A stretch of 61,954 nt of DNA, from contig LSIG01000177.1 in the NCBI GenBank assembly GCA_001556125.1, positions 1 to 61,954 on the forward strand, in the 5' to 3' direction. The stretch's first letter is position 1; each line of letters begins with the position of its first letter. The DNA is from Rhizobiales bacterium CCH10-E5. Lineage in GTDB: Bacteria; Pseudomonadota; Alphaproteobacteria; Rhizobiales; Beijerinckiaceae. Positions 18,189 to 26,442 of the stretch are shown here, in pieces. Made by a program: the position numbers and the translations under genes. A model generated the notes under the pieces. It was not told the origin of the DNA and searched no databases. It was given only the letters and a program-made list of their open reading frames with translations.

Positions 18189-18319
18189 GGGACCCGCGGG
18201 CTGCGAGGGCGTGGAGATCGGCGCAAACGGCGCAGCGGGGAGCCGTGCGTGCAGCCTCTGTGCCAGCGAGGCGGAGGAAGGGCAAGCGGCGTCGCCGCCG
18301 CCTGCCGGGTCGTCGATGG

Positions 18320-18715
18320 CTATTTGCCGTTGGCCTTGAGCCAGTCGCGCATCATCGCGATCTCTTTCTCCTGATCGGCGATGATGCTGGTCGCGAGCTT
18401 CTTCAGCGCCGGGTCCTTGCCATGGGCGAGCATGACCCTGGCCATGTCGATGGCGCCCTGGTGATGCGGGATCATGCCGCGCACGAAATCGGCGTCGGCA
18501 TCGCCGGTGAAGGCGATGTCCATGTCCTTGTGCATCTTCGCATTGGCGGCCTTGTAGGCGGTGGTCGCTGCGCTGTCGCCCGCCTTCGCGGCGGGCGCGC
18601 CGTGGCCGCCATGGGAGCCGTGGCCCTGATGCTGCTGGGCCAGCGCCGTGCCGCCGAGCGCGAGCGCAGCGACGAGCCCGAGGGCGAGGCGGGTGGAAAC
18701 GGAAACGGTCTTGAG
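18320..18715 (-). CDS. DUF305 secreted protein, no canonical start codon visible
   Basis: From ATG 18535 only the C-terminal 71 residues (FVRGMIPHHQGAIDMARVML, the DUF305 core with its His pair) would be made. The same frame, however, continues upstream through a textbook signal peptide (KTVSVSTRLALGLVAALALG, then TALAQ) and a His-rich linker. The codon where Met would be expected (complement of 18713-18715) is CTC, and I find no ATG, GTG or TTG in frame for at least 25 codons further. Either a rare start, a mutation or a sequencing error. DUF305 proteins are periplasmic, often copper-linked; the Cys/His-rich gene upstream fits. Confidence 0.65.
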   Translation of the reverse strand, partial: LKTVSVSTRLALGLVAALALGGTALAQQHQGHGSHGGHGAPAAKAGDSAATTAYKAANAKMHKDMDIAFTGDADADFVRGMIPHHQGAIDMARVMLAHGKDPALKKLATSIIADQEKEIAMMRDWLKANGK

Positions 18716-18797
18716 TGGTCCTCGATGAAGACGGGAGGCCGCGGCGGCCCGCAGGCCCGGCGCGCGGCTCCCTGCAAACGAAAAAGGGTGGAAGGGT

Positions 18798-19199
18798 TCA
18801 GGCCGGCCTGCGCCGCGGCGGGCGCTCGGCCGGCTCGGGCGTGCGCTCGGGCTTCGCGGCCACCGTCACGGGGGCAAGGCTGCGCCAGCCGGCCGGATCG
18901 CTGGCGCCGGGCAGGGCAGGGGCCTGGGCCAGGAGCCCGCAGCCGAGAATGCAGCAGGAGGGCATGGCGTGGCCGGGCGCGGCCGGCGCGGTGTCGTGAT
19001 GGCCGGCCTCCTCATGGCAGGGCGTCGGCCCCGCGGCAGCTGGGTGTGGCTCGGTGTGGAAAGCCGCCGGGGCGGCATGGCCCGCGGCCAGCGTCGCATG
19101 AGGCAGCACGGCGAGCAGCATAATCGCGAGCGCGACCACGAGCCGCGCCAGCGCGAGGCCGCGCCCGCCTGTCCCTGCCCGCTGATGCCGCTTCGCCAT
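18798..19199 (-). CDS. small Cys/His-rich secreted protein, possible metal-related
   Basis: 133 residues. An N-terminal signal or anchor (ALARLVVALAIMLLAVLPHA, about 16-35) precedes a His-rich stretch (CHEEAGHHD) and a paired-Cys motif (MPSCCILGCG). Composition resembles small periplasmic copper-handling proteins found near DUF305 genes; I cannot name a family with confidence. The DUF305 gene follows 82 bp downstream on the same strand, and a perfect 25-bp palindrome sits 15 bp upstream of its start, suggesting regulated coexpression. Confidence 0.6.
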   Translation of the reverse strand: MAKRHQRAGTGGRGLALARLVVALAIMLLAVLPHATLAAGHAAPAAFHTEPHPAAAGPTPCHEEAGHHDTAPAAPGHAMPSCCILGCGLLAQAPALPGASDPAGWRSLAPVTVAAKPERTPEPAERPPRRRPA

Positions 19200-19213
19200 G
19201 AGGTGATGTCTCC

Positions 19214-19238
19214 GCCCCGATCATGTCATGATCGGGGC
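19214..19238. promoter_or_regulatory. perfect 12-bp-arm palindrome, candidate operator
   Basis: GCCCCGATCATG, a single T, then CATGATCGGGGC: perfectly symmetric over 25 bp. It lies between the divergent Cys/His-rich gene (start 19199) and the GNAT gene (start 19295). No T run follows, so an operator is more likely than a terminator. Confidence 0.6.
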
Positions 19239-19294
19239 AGGGCGCCAGCCGAATCCGGTTGGCCGCCGAATGCCGATTCACCGACCAGGCCGAC

Positions 19295-19909
19295 ATGACC
19301 CAGACCCTGACCATCAGCCTCACCGGCACCACCGACCTGCCGCCCGGCAAGATCGCCGCCATCGTCACCTCGCTGGAGATGTTCGCGCGCCCGCCCGAGC
19401 GGCCCGATCCGCCGGGGCTGGAAGGGTTTGCGCTGGAGCGGATCGGCGCGGACGAACTGGACCGCTATCTCGCCATGTACCGGCGGCTGGGCGAGCGCTG
19501 GATGTGGTTCAGCCGGCTGGTCAAGCCCCGCGGCGAGGTCGCGGCCATCCTCGGCGACGCGAATGTCGAGACCTACATGGTCCGCCGCGAGGGCGCCGAT
19601 CAGGGCCTGCTCGAACTGGATTTCCGGGTGGCGGGCGAGGCGGAGCTCGCCTTCTTCGGCCTCGACGAGGCGGTGGTGGGCAAAGGCGCCGGTCGTTGGC
19701 TGATGAACCGGGCGCTGGCGCTGGCCTGGGCCAAGCCGATCGGGCGCTTCTGGGTCCACACCTGCACGCTCGACCACCCCTCCGCGCCGGAATTCTACCA
19801 GCGCTCGGGGTTTACGGTGTTCAAGCGCGGCGTCGAGGTCGATGACGACCCGCGGCTCAAGGGGCAGATGCGGCCGGATTGCGCGCCGCATCACCCGGTG
19901 ATCGGGTAG
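19295..19909 (+). CDS. GNAT-family N-acetyltransferase
   Basis: 204 residues from ATG 19295 (MTQTLTISL). The GNAT acetyl-CoA loop is seen as DEAVVGKGAGRWLMNRALAL (about 132-151), followed by HTCTLDHPSAPEFYQRSGF, the usual beta5/alpha4 region. The N-terminal half, with WMWFSRL, is family-typical of a Hyphomicrobiales GNAT group. Substrate unknown. It is divergent from the Cys/His-rich gene across the palindrome. Confidence 0.82.
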   Translation: MTQTLTISLTGTTDLPPGKIAAIVTSLEMFARPPERPDPPGLEGFALERIGADELDRYLAMYRRLGERWMWFSRLVKPRGEVAAILGDANVETYMVRREGADQGLLELDFRVAGEAELAFFGLDEAVVGKGAGRWLMNRALALAWAKPIGRFWVHTCTLDHPSAPEFYQRSGFTVFKRGVEVDDDPRLKGQMRPDCAPHHPVIG

Positions 19910-20058
19910 GGGGCGGCGGGGAAATGGCGATGGGCCAGCTTTCGACCCGTTGCGGACATCAATTTAACTTCTTGCGCCATGGACAGCATTGCGTGTTCGG
20001 ATAAATTTTCCCCTGTGCTGGGCCACCGAAAAATCACTGATGCCAAGGGCAAATGTTG

Positions 20059-20574
20059 ATGATTGAGCCCACCTTGCCCATCGATCCGAGGACGGAAGCG
20101 GAATACCGTCGCCAGCAGAATTCCATTTTTTTGCCGATTATCGTTGTTTTTTTAGGGCCTTTATTCGGAACTATGTATTTTTTTACGTCTACGGCTCTTT
20201 ATGCTTTCATCGCGAGGAGCGGCCAGATTGCCTGGACGTTTTCTTGGGACTTCACTTTAGCGATGATTGCCTGGGGATACATGGCTGGATTTGTCCCAGC
20301 CTCAATTGCTGCTATTCCGCTTTCAATTGTAGCCCGCCGTGTCCCGGTCACGCCACATCTGGTCCTCCTGTCGCCGCTTGTCGGCTTCGGTGCAATGATC
20401 CCGCTGGCAATCTGGGGCGCTTTCAAGCCAAGCTATGGGGCTACCCTCATCAATACGATAGCGAACGCAATTTTTCTCTGCAGCATCGGTGCGGCGGCGG
20501 CGATGGGTAGCGTGCTGCTGGCTTGGGCATTCGGCTGCGTTCCCAGCCCTGTGACCAAACTAAAGAAAGCCTGA
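20059..20574 (+). CDS. orphan membrane protein in an AT-rich patch
   Basis: 171 residues from ATG 20059 (AAGGG about 10 nt upstream; ATG 20053 is also possible). Four hydrophobic stretches are visible, starting IFLPIIVVFLGPLFGTMYFF, then DFTLAMIAWGYMAGFVPASI, LVLLSPLVGFGAMIPLAIWG and an Ala/Gly-rich last helix. I do not recognise a family. Base composition and codon use (TTTTTT, TTAT, AAT runs) differ strongly from all neighbours, suggesting recent acquisition. Confidence 0.65.
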   Translation: MIEPTLPIDPRTEAEYRRQQNSIFLPIIVVFLGPLFGTMYFFTSTALYAFIARSGQIAWTFSWDFTLAMIAWGYMAGFVPASIAAIPLSIVARRVPVTPHLVLLSPLVGFGAMIPLAIWGAFKPSYGATLINTIANAIFLCSIGAAAAMGSVLLAWAFGCVPSPVTKLKKA

Positions 20575-20642
20575 TGAGAACGTCCTATATCGACCCGTAG
20601 CGCACCTTGGTTTCGTGACGCGCAGCATTCCTTAAGCCCGAC

Positions 20643-20671
20643 AAAAAAGCCCGCCGGACGTCCCGGCGGGC
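20643..20671 (-). terminator. intrinsic terminator after fliJ
   Basis: On the minus strand GCCCGCCGG and CCGGCGGGC form a perfect 9-bp stem with a 5-base loop, followed by TTTTTT. It lies about 30 bp beyond the fliJ stop. Confidence 0.9.
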
Positions 20672-20699
20672 CTTTCAAATTCACACACTCAATCGCTGC

Positions 20700-21104
20700 T
20701 CACGCCCTGGGGCGCAGGCCGATCGAGTCCATCATCGCCTGGTCGCGGGCGGCTTCGGCGGCGCGCTCGGTCGCCTTTTCGCGGTCGTCGAGGATCTCGA
20801 CCTTCTTCATGTCCTCGAAGGCCTCCTGGAGTTCGGCCTTGGCCTCCTCGAGCTGGCCCTTCAGATTGTCGGCGGACTGGCGGAGATTGTCGCGGCGGCC
20901 CAGCGCCGCCTTGGCATAGGTCGGGTAGGCGAAATGGGCGGGGTCGGAGATGCCGGCCCGGGCTTCCTCGCTCTGAATCTCGCGATCCAGATCGCTCGCC
21001 ATGCGGTGGAAATCCGCGATCATCATCTCGATCTGGCTTACCCGGCGGCGCTTTTCGTCCACCTGGAAGCGCTTGAGACGCAGCAATGTGTCTCGCGACT
21101 TCAT
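20700..21104 (-). CDS. fliJ: flagellar export chaperone FliJ
   Basis: 134 residues, almost entirely helical with heptad patterning typical of FliJ: RLKRFQVDEKRRRVSQIEMM at the N-terminus and LRQSADNLKGQLEEAKAELQ in the middle. FliJ is the coiled-coil stalk inserted in the FliI hexamer and contacts FlhA. AGGAG lies 11 nt before ATG 21104. Normally adjacent to fliI, but here 1.4 kb and an oppositely oriented MFS gene separate them, so fliJ must have its own promoter. Confidence 0.9.
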   Translation of the reverse strand: MKSRDTLLRLKRFQVDEKRRRVSQIEMMIADFHRMASDLDREIQSEEARAGISDPAHFAYPTYAKAALGRRDNLRQSADNLKGQLEEAKAELQEAFEDMKKVEILDDREKATERAAEAARDQAMMDSIGLRPRA

Positions 21105-21347
21105 GTCGTTTCCAACTCCTGATCACGCATGGGGCGCGCGCCGACCCCTCGGCGCCCGCCCGGAACTCCTGCCGCGAGACAAAAAGCACAATGGCGCAAG
21201 GAGGTTGACCGTTCCTTACCGGAATGCCTCGCATTCGCTGCATGGCCAGCGTGCGCGCCCACTGCTGACGCAGGGCGGCGGCAGGGGATAGTAGCGGGCT
21301 CTCAGGGCCGCTCCCCGCGCCCGCCTCTGCCCCCGGGATCGCCCGCC

Positions 21348-22574
21348 TTGCCCGCCCTTCCGCGCCTTCCCGAGCATAGCCTGCTGATCGGCGGCCTCGT
21401 CGTCACCCGCATCATCGGCTGGGGCACGACCTTCTATGCGCTTTCGGTGGTGGCGCGCGACATCGAGCGCGATCTCGCCCTCGACGTCACCACCGTCTTC
21501 GGCGGCATCACGCTGCTGCTCCTGACGGGGGCGGCGCTGGCGCCGGCGATCGGCCGCCATCTCGACCGGGCCGGAACCCGCGGCGCGATGTGCCTCGGCG
21601 CGCTGTTCTGCGCGCTCGGACTCGCCCTGCTCGGTTTCGCGCAAGGGCTCGTCAGCTATCTCGCGAGCTGGGTCGTGATCGGCATCGGCCATGCCTTTTC
21701 GCTGGCCAATGTCGGCGGCGTCACCATCGCGCATCTGGTCGGCCCGCGGGCGCGGCGGGTGATCGGGCTGATGATGCTGGCGACGGGCCTGTCCTCGACC
21801 GTGTTCTGGCCGCTCACCGCCGCCCTCTCCGCCAGCTTCGGCTGGCGGACGACCTGGCTGGTCTTCGCGGCGCTGCAGATCCTGATCGTGCTGCCGATCT
21901 ATGCCACTGTTCCCCGCTATCGGCAGGGTGCGGCCGAGGCCGCGGCGCCGGCGGCCGACGCGGCCCGCGCGGACGAGGCGCGCGTCGCGCCGCCCGATCG
22001 GCGCACGGCCTTCTGGCTCGTCGCGGCGATCTTCTCCGCCAGCGGGCTCGTTTCCTGGGGCCTGCCGCTGCATCTGATCGATCTCTTGCGCAATGCGGGG
22101 ATCGGCATGACCGAGGCCGTCGCCATCGCCGCCCTGAGTGGGCCGGCGACGCTGCTGGCGCGGCTGGTCGACGCCGTGCTGGGCGAGCGGCTGCCGGTGG
22201 AGCGCACGGCGTTCGCAGGGTTGGTGCTCGGCCCGCTCGCCTGCCTGATGCTGGTGCTGCTGCCAGGTACGTCGCTGGTCGCGAGCGGCTTCGTGCTCTG
22301 CTTCAGCGCCGCGATGGGCGTGATCTCGGTGGCCCGGGCGACGCTGCCGCTCGCGCTGTTCGGCCGCCAGGCCTATGGCACGCTGATGGGAAGGCTGACG
22401 GTGCCGCAGAATCTCGCCTTCGCGGCGGCGCCGCTGCTCTTCGCCGCGATGATCGAGCATCTCGGGCGCGACAAGGCGCTGGTCGCCGCTGCCGCGATCC
22501 AGGCGCTCGGCGTCGTGGCGATGCTGTTGCTGTTCCGGCTGCTCGCGGACGGCCGGGGCCTCAGCCGTTCATGA
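21348..22574 (+). CDS. MFS transporter located between fliJ and fliI
   Basis: About 408 residues if the TTG at 21348 is used; the frame is open back to 21129 but that part is Pro/Arg-rich and unlikely to be coding. Twelve hydrophobic segments start at [21 protein letters not shown] family resemblance to oxalate/formate-type or YbfB-like MFS permeases is possible but weak. It is opposite in strand to both flagellar neighbours, and its last 14 bases overlap the 3' end of fliI. Confidence 0.8.
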   Translation: MPALPRLPEHSLLIGGLVVTRIIGWGTTFYALSVVARDIERDLALDVTTVFGGITLLLLTGAALAPAIGRHLDRAGTRGAMCLGALFCALGLALLGFAQGLVSYLASWVVIGIGHAFSLANVGGVTIAHLVGPRARRVIGLMMLATGLSSTVFWPLTAALSASFGWRTTWLVFAALQILIVLPIYATVPRYRQGAAEAAAPAADAARADEARVAPPDRRTAFWLVAAIFSASGLVSWGLPLHLIDLLRNAGIGMTEAVAIAALSGPATLLARLVDAVLGERLPVERTAFAGLVLGPLACLMLVLLPGTSLVASGFVLCFSAAMGVISVARATLPLALFGRQAYGTLMGRLTVPQNLAFAAAPLLFAAMIEHLGRDKALVAAAAIQALGVVAMLLLFRLLADGRGLSRS

Positions 22575-23901
22575 TCGCGGCGAGCCTCGCATAGCATTCG
22601 GGCAGCGGCGTCGCGTCGTCCTTGGCCTGCTTGAGGAAGCCCTCGAGCGCGGGGTTCAGCCGGATCGCCTCGTCGACCTCGGCCGAGGCACCCTGGCGAT
22701 AGGCGCCGAGGCGGATCAGCTCCTCCATGTCCGCATAGGTCGCGAGTGTGGCGCGGGCCTTCTGCACCACCGGGTAGAAGGCCGGGTCGCAGGAGCGCGG
22801 CATGGTCCGCGAGACGGATTTCAGGATGTTGATCGCCGGGAAGCGGCCGCGCTCGGCGATGGAGCGCTCCATCACGATGTGCCCGTCCAGGATACCGCGG
22901 ACCGCGTCGGCCACCGGCTCGTCATGGTCGCCGCCATCGACGAGGACGGTGAAGAGTCCGGTGATGGCGCCGTCGCCGACGCCGGGGCCGGCGCGCTCGA
23001 GCAGGCGCGGCAGTTCGGCGAAGACGGTCGGCGTATATCCCTTCGTGGTCGGTGGTTCGCCGGCGGCGAGCCCGATCTCGCGCATCGCCATGGCGAAGCG
23101 CGTGACCGAATCCATCAGGCACATGACCTGCCGGCCCTGGTCGCGGAAATACTCCGAGAGGGTGAGCGTCGTGAGCGCGGCCTGCTTGCGCATGAGGGCC
23201 GGCTCGTCGGAGGTCGCGACGACGACGACCGAGCGCGCCAGGCCCTCTGGGCCGAGATCGTCCTGCAGGAACTCCTGCACCTCGCGGCCGCGCTCGCCGA
23301 CGAGGCCGATGACGTTGACGTCGGCGCGGGCATAGCGCGCGAGCATCGACAGCAGCACGGATTTGCCGACGCCGGAGCCGGCGAAGATGCCCATGCGCTG
23401 GCCGAGGCAGCAGGTCAGGAAGGCGTTGAGCGCGCGCACGCCGAGATCGAGCGGCCGGCCGACACGGCGGCGCGAATGGGCCGGCGGCGGGTCGTTGCGG
23501 AAGGTGTAGAGTTCCTCGCCCTGCGGCAGAGGCGGCCCGCCATCGACCGGGCGGCCGAGCGCATCGACGACGCGGCCGAGCCAGGCCGGCGTGGGTTTGA
23601 GACCCGGCGCCGCCTTGTCGATATAGACCGGGCAGCCGCGGCGCACCCCGTCGAGTCCGCCGAACGGCATGACCAGCGCGCGGTCGCCAGAGAAGCCAAT
23701 GACCTCGCAGGGCACGCGGCTGCCGGGCGCGATCTCGATGCCGACGCGCCCGCCGAGGCTCATCGCGCCGATCGGCCCCGCCACTTCGACCAGCAGCCCG
23801 CGCACGGCGTTGACGCGGCCATAGACGATGACGGGATCGAGCGCCGCGATCGCGGCGGCGAGCCCGGAGAGCCGATCCTGTCCATGGGCGGGGCTGTTCA
23901 T
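22561..23901 (-). CDS. fliI: flagellum-specific ATPase FliI
   Basis: 446 residues from ATG 23901 ([13 protein letters not shown]); the frame extends to 24021 but that gives an atypical leader. The F1-beta-like core has Walker [17 protein letters not shown] (about 168), [13 protein letters not shown], the Walker B region [20 protein letters not shown] and [20 protein letters not shown]. FliI energises loading of export substrates with FliH and FliJ. Upstream on the minus strand a CCGGC...ATTAACC sequence resembles the fliF promoter region. The 3' end overlaps the convergent MFS gene by 14 bp. Confidence 0.95.
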   Translation of the reverse strand: MNSPAHGQDRLSGLAAAIAALDPVIVYGRVNAVRGLLVEVAGPIGAMSLGGRVGIEIAPGSRVPCEVIGFSGDRALVMPFGGLDGVRRGCPVYIDKAAPGLKPTPAWLGRVVDALGRPVDGGPPLPQGEELYTFRNDPPPAHSRRRVGRPLDLGVRALNAFLTCCLGQRMGIFAGSGVGKSVLLSMLARYARADVNVIGLVGERGREVQEFLQDDLGPEGLARSVVVVATSDEPALMRKQAALTTLTLSEYFRDQGRQVMCLMDSVTRFAMAMREIGLAAGEPPTTKGYTPTVFAELPRLLERAGPGVGDGAITGLFTVLVDGGDHDEPVADAVRGILDGHIVMERSIAERGRFPAINILKSVSRTMPRSCDPAFYPVVQKARATLATYADMEELIRLGAYRQGASAEVDEAIRLNPALEGFLKQAKDDATPLPECYARLAAIMNG

Positions 23902-24072
23902 GCACGTCCCGGTTAATCTCTCGCCGGACTGGCGGCAACCGCTGCGCCGTCCGGTGACGGTTGGATGCGGTGCATCCGATGCGGAGGATTTGAATCGGAT
24001 TGTCTGTGGAAACACAACCACGTGGAAAGATGCGGGCTCCTAGGCCGGACGGGTCTCACACCGGACCGGCTG

Positions 24073-24294
24073 ATGATCCTCGCGCTCGCCTTGTTCACAC
24101 TCGGGGCCTGTGCCGGGCTCTTTCCCGACGGGACCTATCGCGCGCTGCTGCTGATGCTCGCGATCCTGCTGCTGTTCGCTTCCTGGGTGCTCCTGGGCGA
24201 GGTCGACATCTTCGGCTTCTTTGTCCTGGGCGGCCATCTGCTGGCGCTGGGCTCCGGCTACCTCACGGGACTTTATTGCCAAAGCCGGTCCTGA
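24073..24294 (+). CDS. small two-helix membrane protein upstream of ctrA
   Basis: 73 residues from ATG 24073. Three hydrophobic stretches: ILALALFTLGACAGLF, LLLMLAILLLFASWVLLG and FGFFVLGGHLLALGSGYLTG. The codon pattern is normal for the genome. No family recognised. It lies between fliI (divergent) and ctrA; a 409-bp regulatory gap separates it from ctrA. Confidence 0.55.
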   Translation: MILALALFTLGACAGLFPDGTYRALLLMLAILLLFASWVLLGEVDIFGFFVLGGHLLALGSGYLTGLYCQSRS

Positions 24295-24370
24295 CAGCGG
24301 CGTCTCGCTCTCATCGCCCGCCATGAAACCGCGCCAGGCCTGTGCGAAACCTTGCAAGCGACGGGATGCG

Positions 24371-24582
24371 TTTACCCTTCATTAAGCCGGCCGATTAACA
24401 CTGTGTTTCGAGACCGCGTCACGCCGAGTGAGCCTTTCCGGCCCGACGTGCGGCACGGTCTCCGCGAAAGCGACTTTCGCGGGCGAACAGCGTCACGATC
24501 CGTGTCAAATTCGACTCACCTCGACAAGGATCGGCGGCGTTCTCCCAGGAAGCGCTTGCGCACGGGAATCACGGTTTGTTAA
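24371..24582 (+). promoter_or_regulatory. ctrA regulatory region
   Basis: The 409-bp gap 24295-24703 before ctrA holds no convincing gene. It contains TTTA-N7-TTAA (24371-24385), a near-consensus CtrA box, and a GTTAACC half site at 24578-24584. Two GANTC sites, the CcrM methylation target, occur at 24513-24517 and 24566-24570. In Caulobacter ctrA has GANTC and CtrA sites in its promoters, giving methylation-dependent and autoregulatory control; the same parts are present here. Confidence 0.6.
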
Positions 24583-24703
24583 CCATTTCCTCGTAGCGTG
24601 TCGCGTGGCGTTTCAACGGGCAAGTACGTCGTCGTCCTGAGCCGTGGGGGTTCGGACGAGAAGAGCGGTCAGCTTGCCTGCGGGCGAAATTGGGGACGTG
24701 GAC

Positions 24704-25405
24704 ATGCGGGTTCTGCTCATCGAGGACGATAGCGCGACCGCCCAGTCGATCGAGCTGATGCTCAAATCCGAGAGCTTCAACGTCTACACGACGGATCTCG
24801 GCGAAGAGGGCGTCGATCTCGGCAAGCTCTACGATTACGATATCATCCTCCTCGACCTGAACCTGCCCGACATGTCCGGCTACGAGGTTCTGCGCAGCCT
24901 GCGGGTCGCGAAGGTCAAGACACCGATCCTGATCCTCTCCGGCCTCGCCGGCATTGAGGACAAGGTGAAGGGTCTCGGCTTCGGTGCCGACGACTACCTG
25001 ACCAAGCCGTTCCACAAGGACGAACTGGTCGCCCGGATCCACGCCATCGTCCGCCGTTCGAAGGGCCACGCCCAGTCGGTGATCACGACGGGCGATCTCG
25101 TCGTCAACCTCGACACCAAGACCGTCGAGGTGGATTCCGCCCGCGTCCACCTGACCGGCAAGGAATACCAGATGCTGGAGCTGCTCTCGCTCCGCAAGGG
25201 CACGACGCTGACCAAGGAAATGTTCCTGAACCACCTCTATGGCGGCATGGACGAGCCCGAGCTGAAGATTATCGACGTCTTCATCTGCAAGCTCCGCAAG
25301 AAGCTCGCCAACGCCTCGGACGGCAAGAACTACATCGAGACGGTCTGGGGCCGCGGCTATGTGCTGCGCGAGCCCTCCGAGAACGAGGAACGCATTCCGG
25401 CCTGA
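24704..25405 (+). CDS. ctrA: cell cycle master response regulator CtrA
   Basis: 233 residues from ATG 24704 ([20 protein letters not shown]). The receiver has the acidic pocket EDD and phospho-acceptor Asp51 in [16 protein letters not shown], with Lys in [20 protein letters not shown]. The OmpR-type winged helix includes [20 protein letters not shown] and [13 protein letters not shown]. Near identity to other Hyphomicrobiales CtrA proteins is clear by eye. It binds TTAA-N7-TTAA boxes and is phosphorylated through CckA and ChpT; chpT lies 6.6 kb away. The C-terminus ends ERIPA rather than the Caulobacter AA degron-like tail. Confidence 0.97.
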   Translation: MRVLLIEDDSATAQSIELMLKSESFNVYTTDLGEEGVDLGKLYDYDIILLDLNLPDMSGYEVLRSLRVAKVKTPILILSGLAGIEDKVKGLGFGADDYLTKPFHKDELVARIHAIVRRSKGHAQSVITTGDLVVNLDTKTVEVDSARVHLTGKEYQMLELLSLRKGTTLTKEMFLNHLYGGMDEPELKIIDVFICKLRKKLANASDGKNYIETVWGRGYVLREPSENEERIPA

Positions 25406-25485
25406 CCGCCGTCACAAGGCGGTCACGAAACGCCTCCATGTTAGACCCAGCCTGATCGTCGGATGTACACGACAGGCTGACGGGG

Positions 25486-25514
25486 ACCCCGCCGGAAGGC
25501 GGGGTTTTTGTTTG
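25486..25514 (+). terminator. intrinsic terminator after ctrA
   Basis: ACCCCGCC-GGAA-GGCGGGGT forms an 8-bp perfect stem with a GGAA tetraloop, followed by TTTTTGTTTG. It lies 80 bp beyond the ctrA stop. Confidence 0.9.
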
Positions 25515-25521
25515 TCGGTGT

Positions 25522-25556
25522 CAAGAAAGGGCGGCTATCGCGGGGCCCGCGACCGC
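25522..25556 (-). terminator. probable terminator after cheR
   Basis: On the minus strand GGCGG-TCGCGGG and CCCGCGA-CCGCC arms form an interrupted GC-rich hairpin just beyond the cheR stop. A short CTTTCTT run follows. It is weaker than the back-to-back ctrA terminator. Confidence 0.45.
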
Positions 25557-25557
25557 C

Positions 25558-26442
25558 TCAGTGGCGCAGGCCGGCTGCGGCGCGGATGGGTTCCAGCGGG
25601 AGGCCGAGACCCGCCGGCTGGGCATGGACCGAATGCTGGCCGCGATAGACACCACGGTGCTGGCGGTCCGGCACGATCGATGTCGAGATCCCGATCACCG
25701 TTTCGGCCGCGCCGAGCAGCAGTGCGCCCTGCGGCAGCAAGCGAGGCGCCAGGCCGTCCAGGACTCTGGCCTTGGTCGGGACGTCGAAATAGATCAGCAC
25801 GTTGCGACAGAAAATGACATCGAACTGGCCGAGATGGCCGCTCGGCTCGAGCAGATTATGCTGGCGGAGCTCGACCATGCCGCGCAGCTTCTCCGAAATC
25901 CGCCATTTGTCGCCTTCCTGGTAGAAGTGCTTCAGCAGCATTTGGATCGGCAGGCCGCGCTGGATCTCGAACTGGCTGTAGAGACCCTTACGGGCCCGCT
26001 CCAGCACCTCGCCGGAGATGTCGGTGCCCACGATCTGGATTTTCCAGCCCGCGAGGCGCGGCGCCATCTCGTCCAGGATCATGGCGATCGAATAGGCCTC
26101 CTGGCCGGTGGAGACGGCAGCGCACCAGATGCGCAGGGAGCGGTGGCCCGCATTCGCCTCGAGCCGCTCGGGCAGGATCACGTCGCGGAACAGCTCGAAG
26201 GGCGTGTGATCGCGGAAGAACAGGGTCTCGTTGGTCGTCATCGCCTCGACGACGGCATGCTCGAGCGTGGGGTCCGCCCCGAAGCGCAGGGCCTGGATGA
26301 GCTGCGCGAGACCGTCGATGCCGCGTCGGCGGCAGAGGATGCCGAGACGGCTTTCGGCCAGATAGCGCTTGTCCGGGCTCAGTGCGAGGCCGGAGCGGAG
26401 AAGCAAGAGCTGCCGCAGGAAGGCGAAATCGGCTTCCGTCAT
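25558..26442 (-). CDS. cheR: chemotaxis protein methyltransferase CheR
   Basis: 294 residues. The N-terminal helical domain (FAFLRQLLLLRSGLALSPDK) is followed by the SAM-binding domain with IWCAAVSTGQEAYSIAMIL and FDVIFCRNVLIYFD. CheR methylates glutamates on chemoreceptors, opposing CheB. The start overlaps the cheB stop (ATGA), so the two are translationally coupled. It is last of the five-gene che operon. No receptor gene is in the window. Confidence 0.95.
   Translation of the reverse strand: MTEADFAFLRQLLLLRSGLALSPDKRYLAESRLGILCRRRGIDGLAQLIQALRFGADPTLEHAVVEAMTTNETLFFRDHTPFELFRDVILPERLEANAGHRSLRIWCAAVSTGQEAYSIAMILDEMAPRLAGWKIQIVGTDISGEVLERARKGLYSQFEIQRGLPIQMLLKHFYQEGDKWRISEKLRGMVELRQHNLLEPSGHLGQFDVIFCRNVLIYFDVPTKARVLDGLAPRLLPQGALLLGAAETVIGISTSIVPDRQHRGVYRGQHSVHAQPAGLGLPLEPIRAAAGLRH

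Noticed and set aside
24352..24640. short plus frames upstream of ctrA
   Set aside because: They overlap promoter motifs and have no protein-like features.
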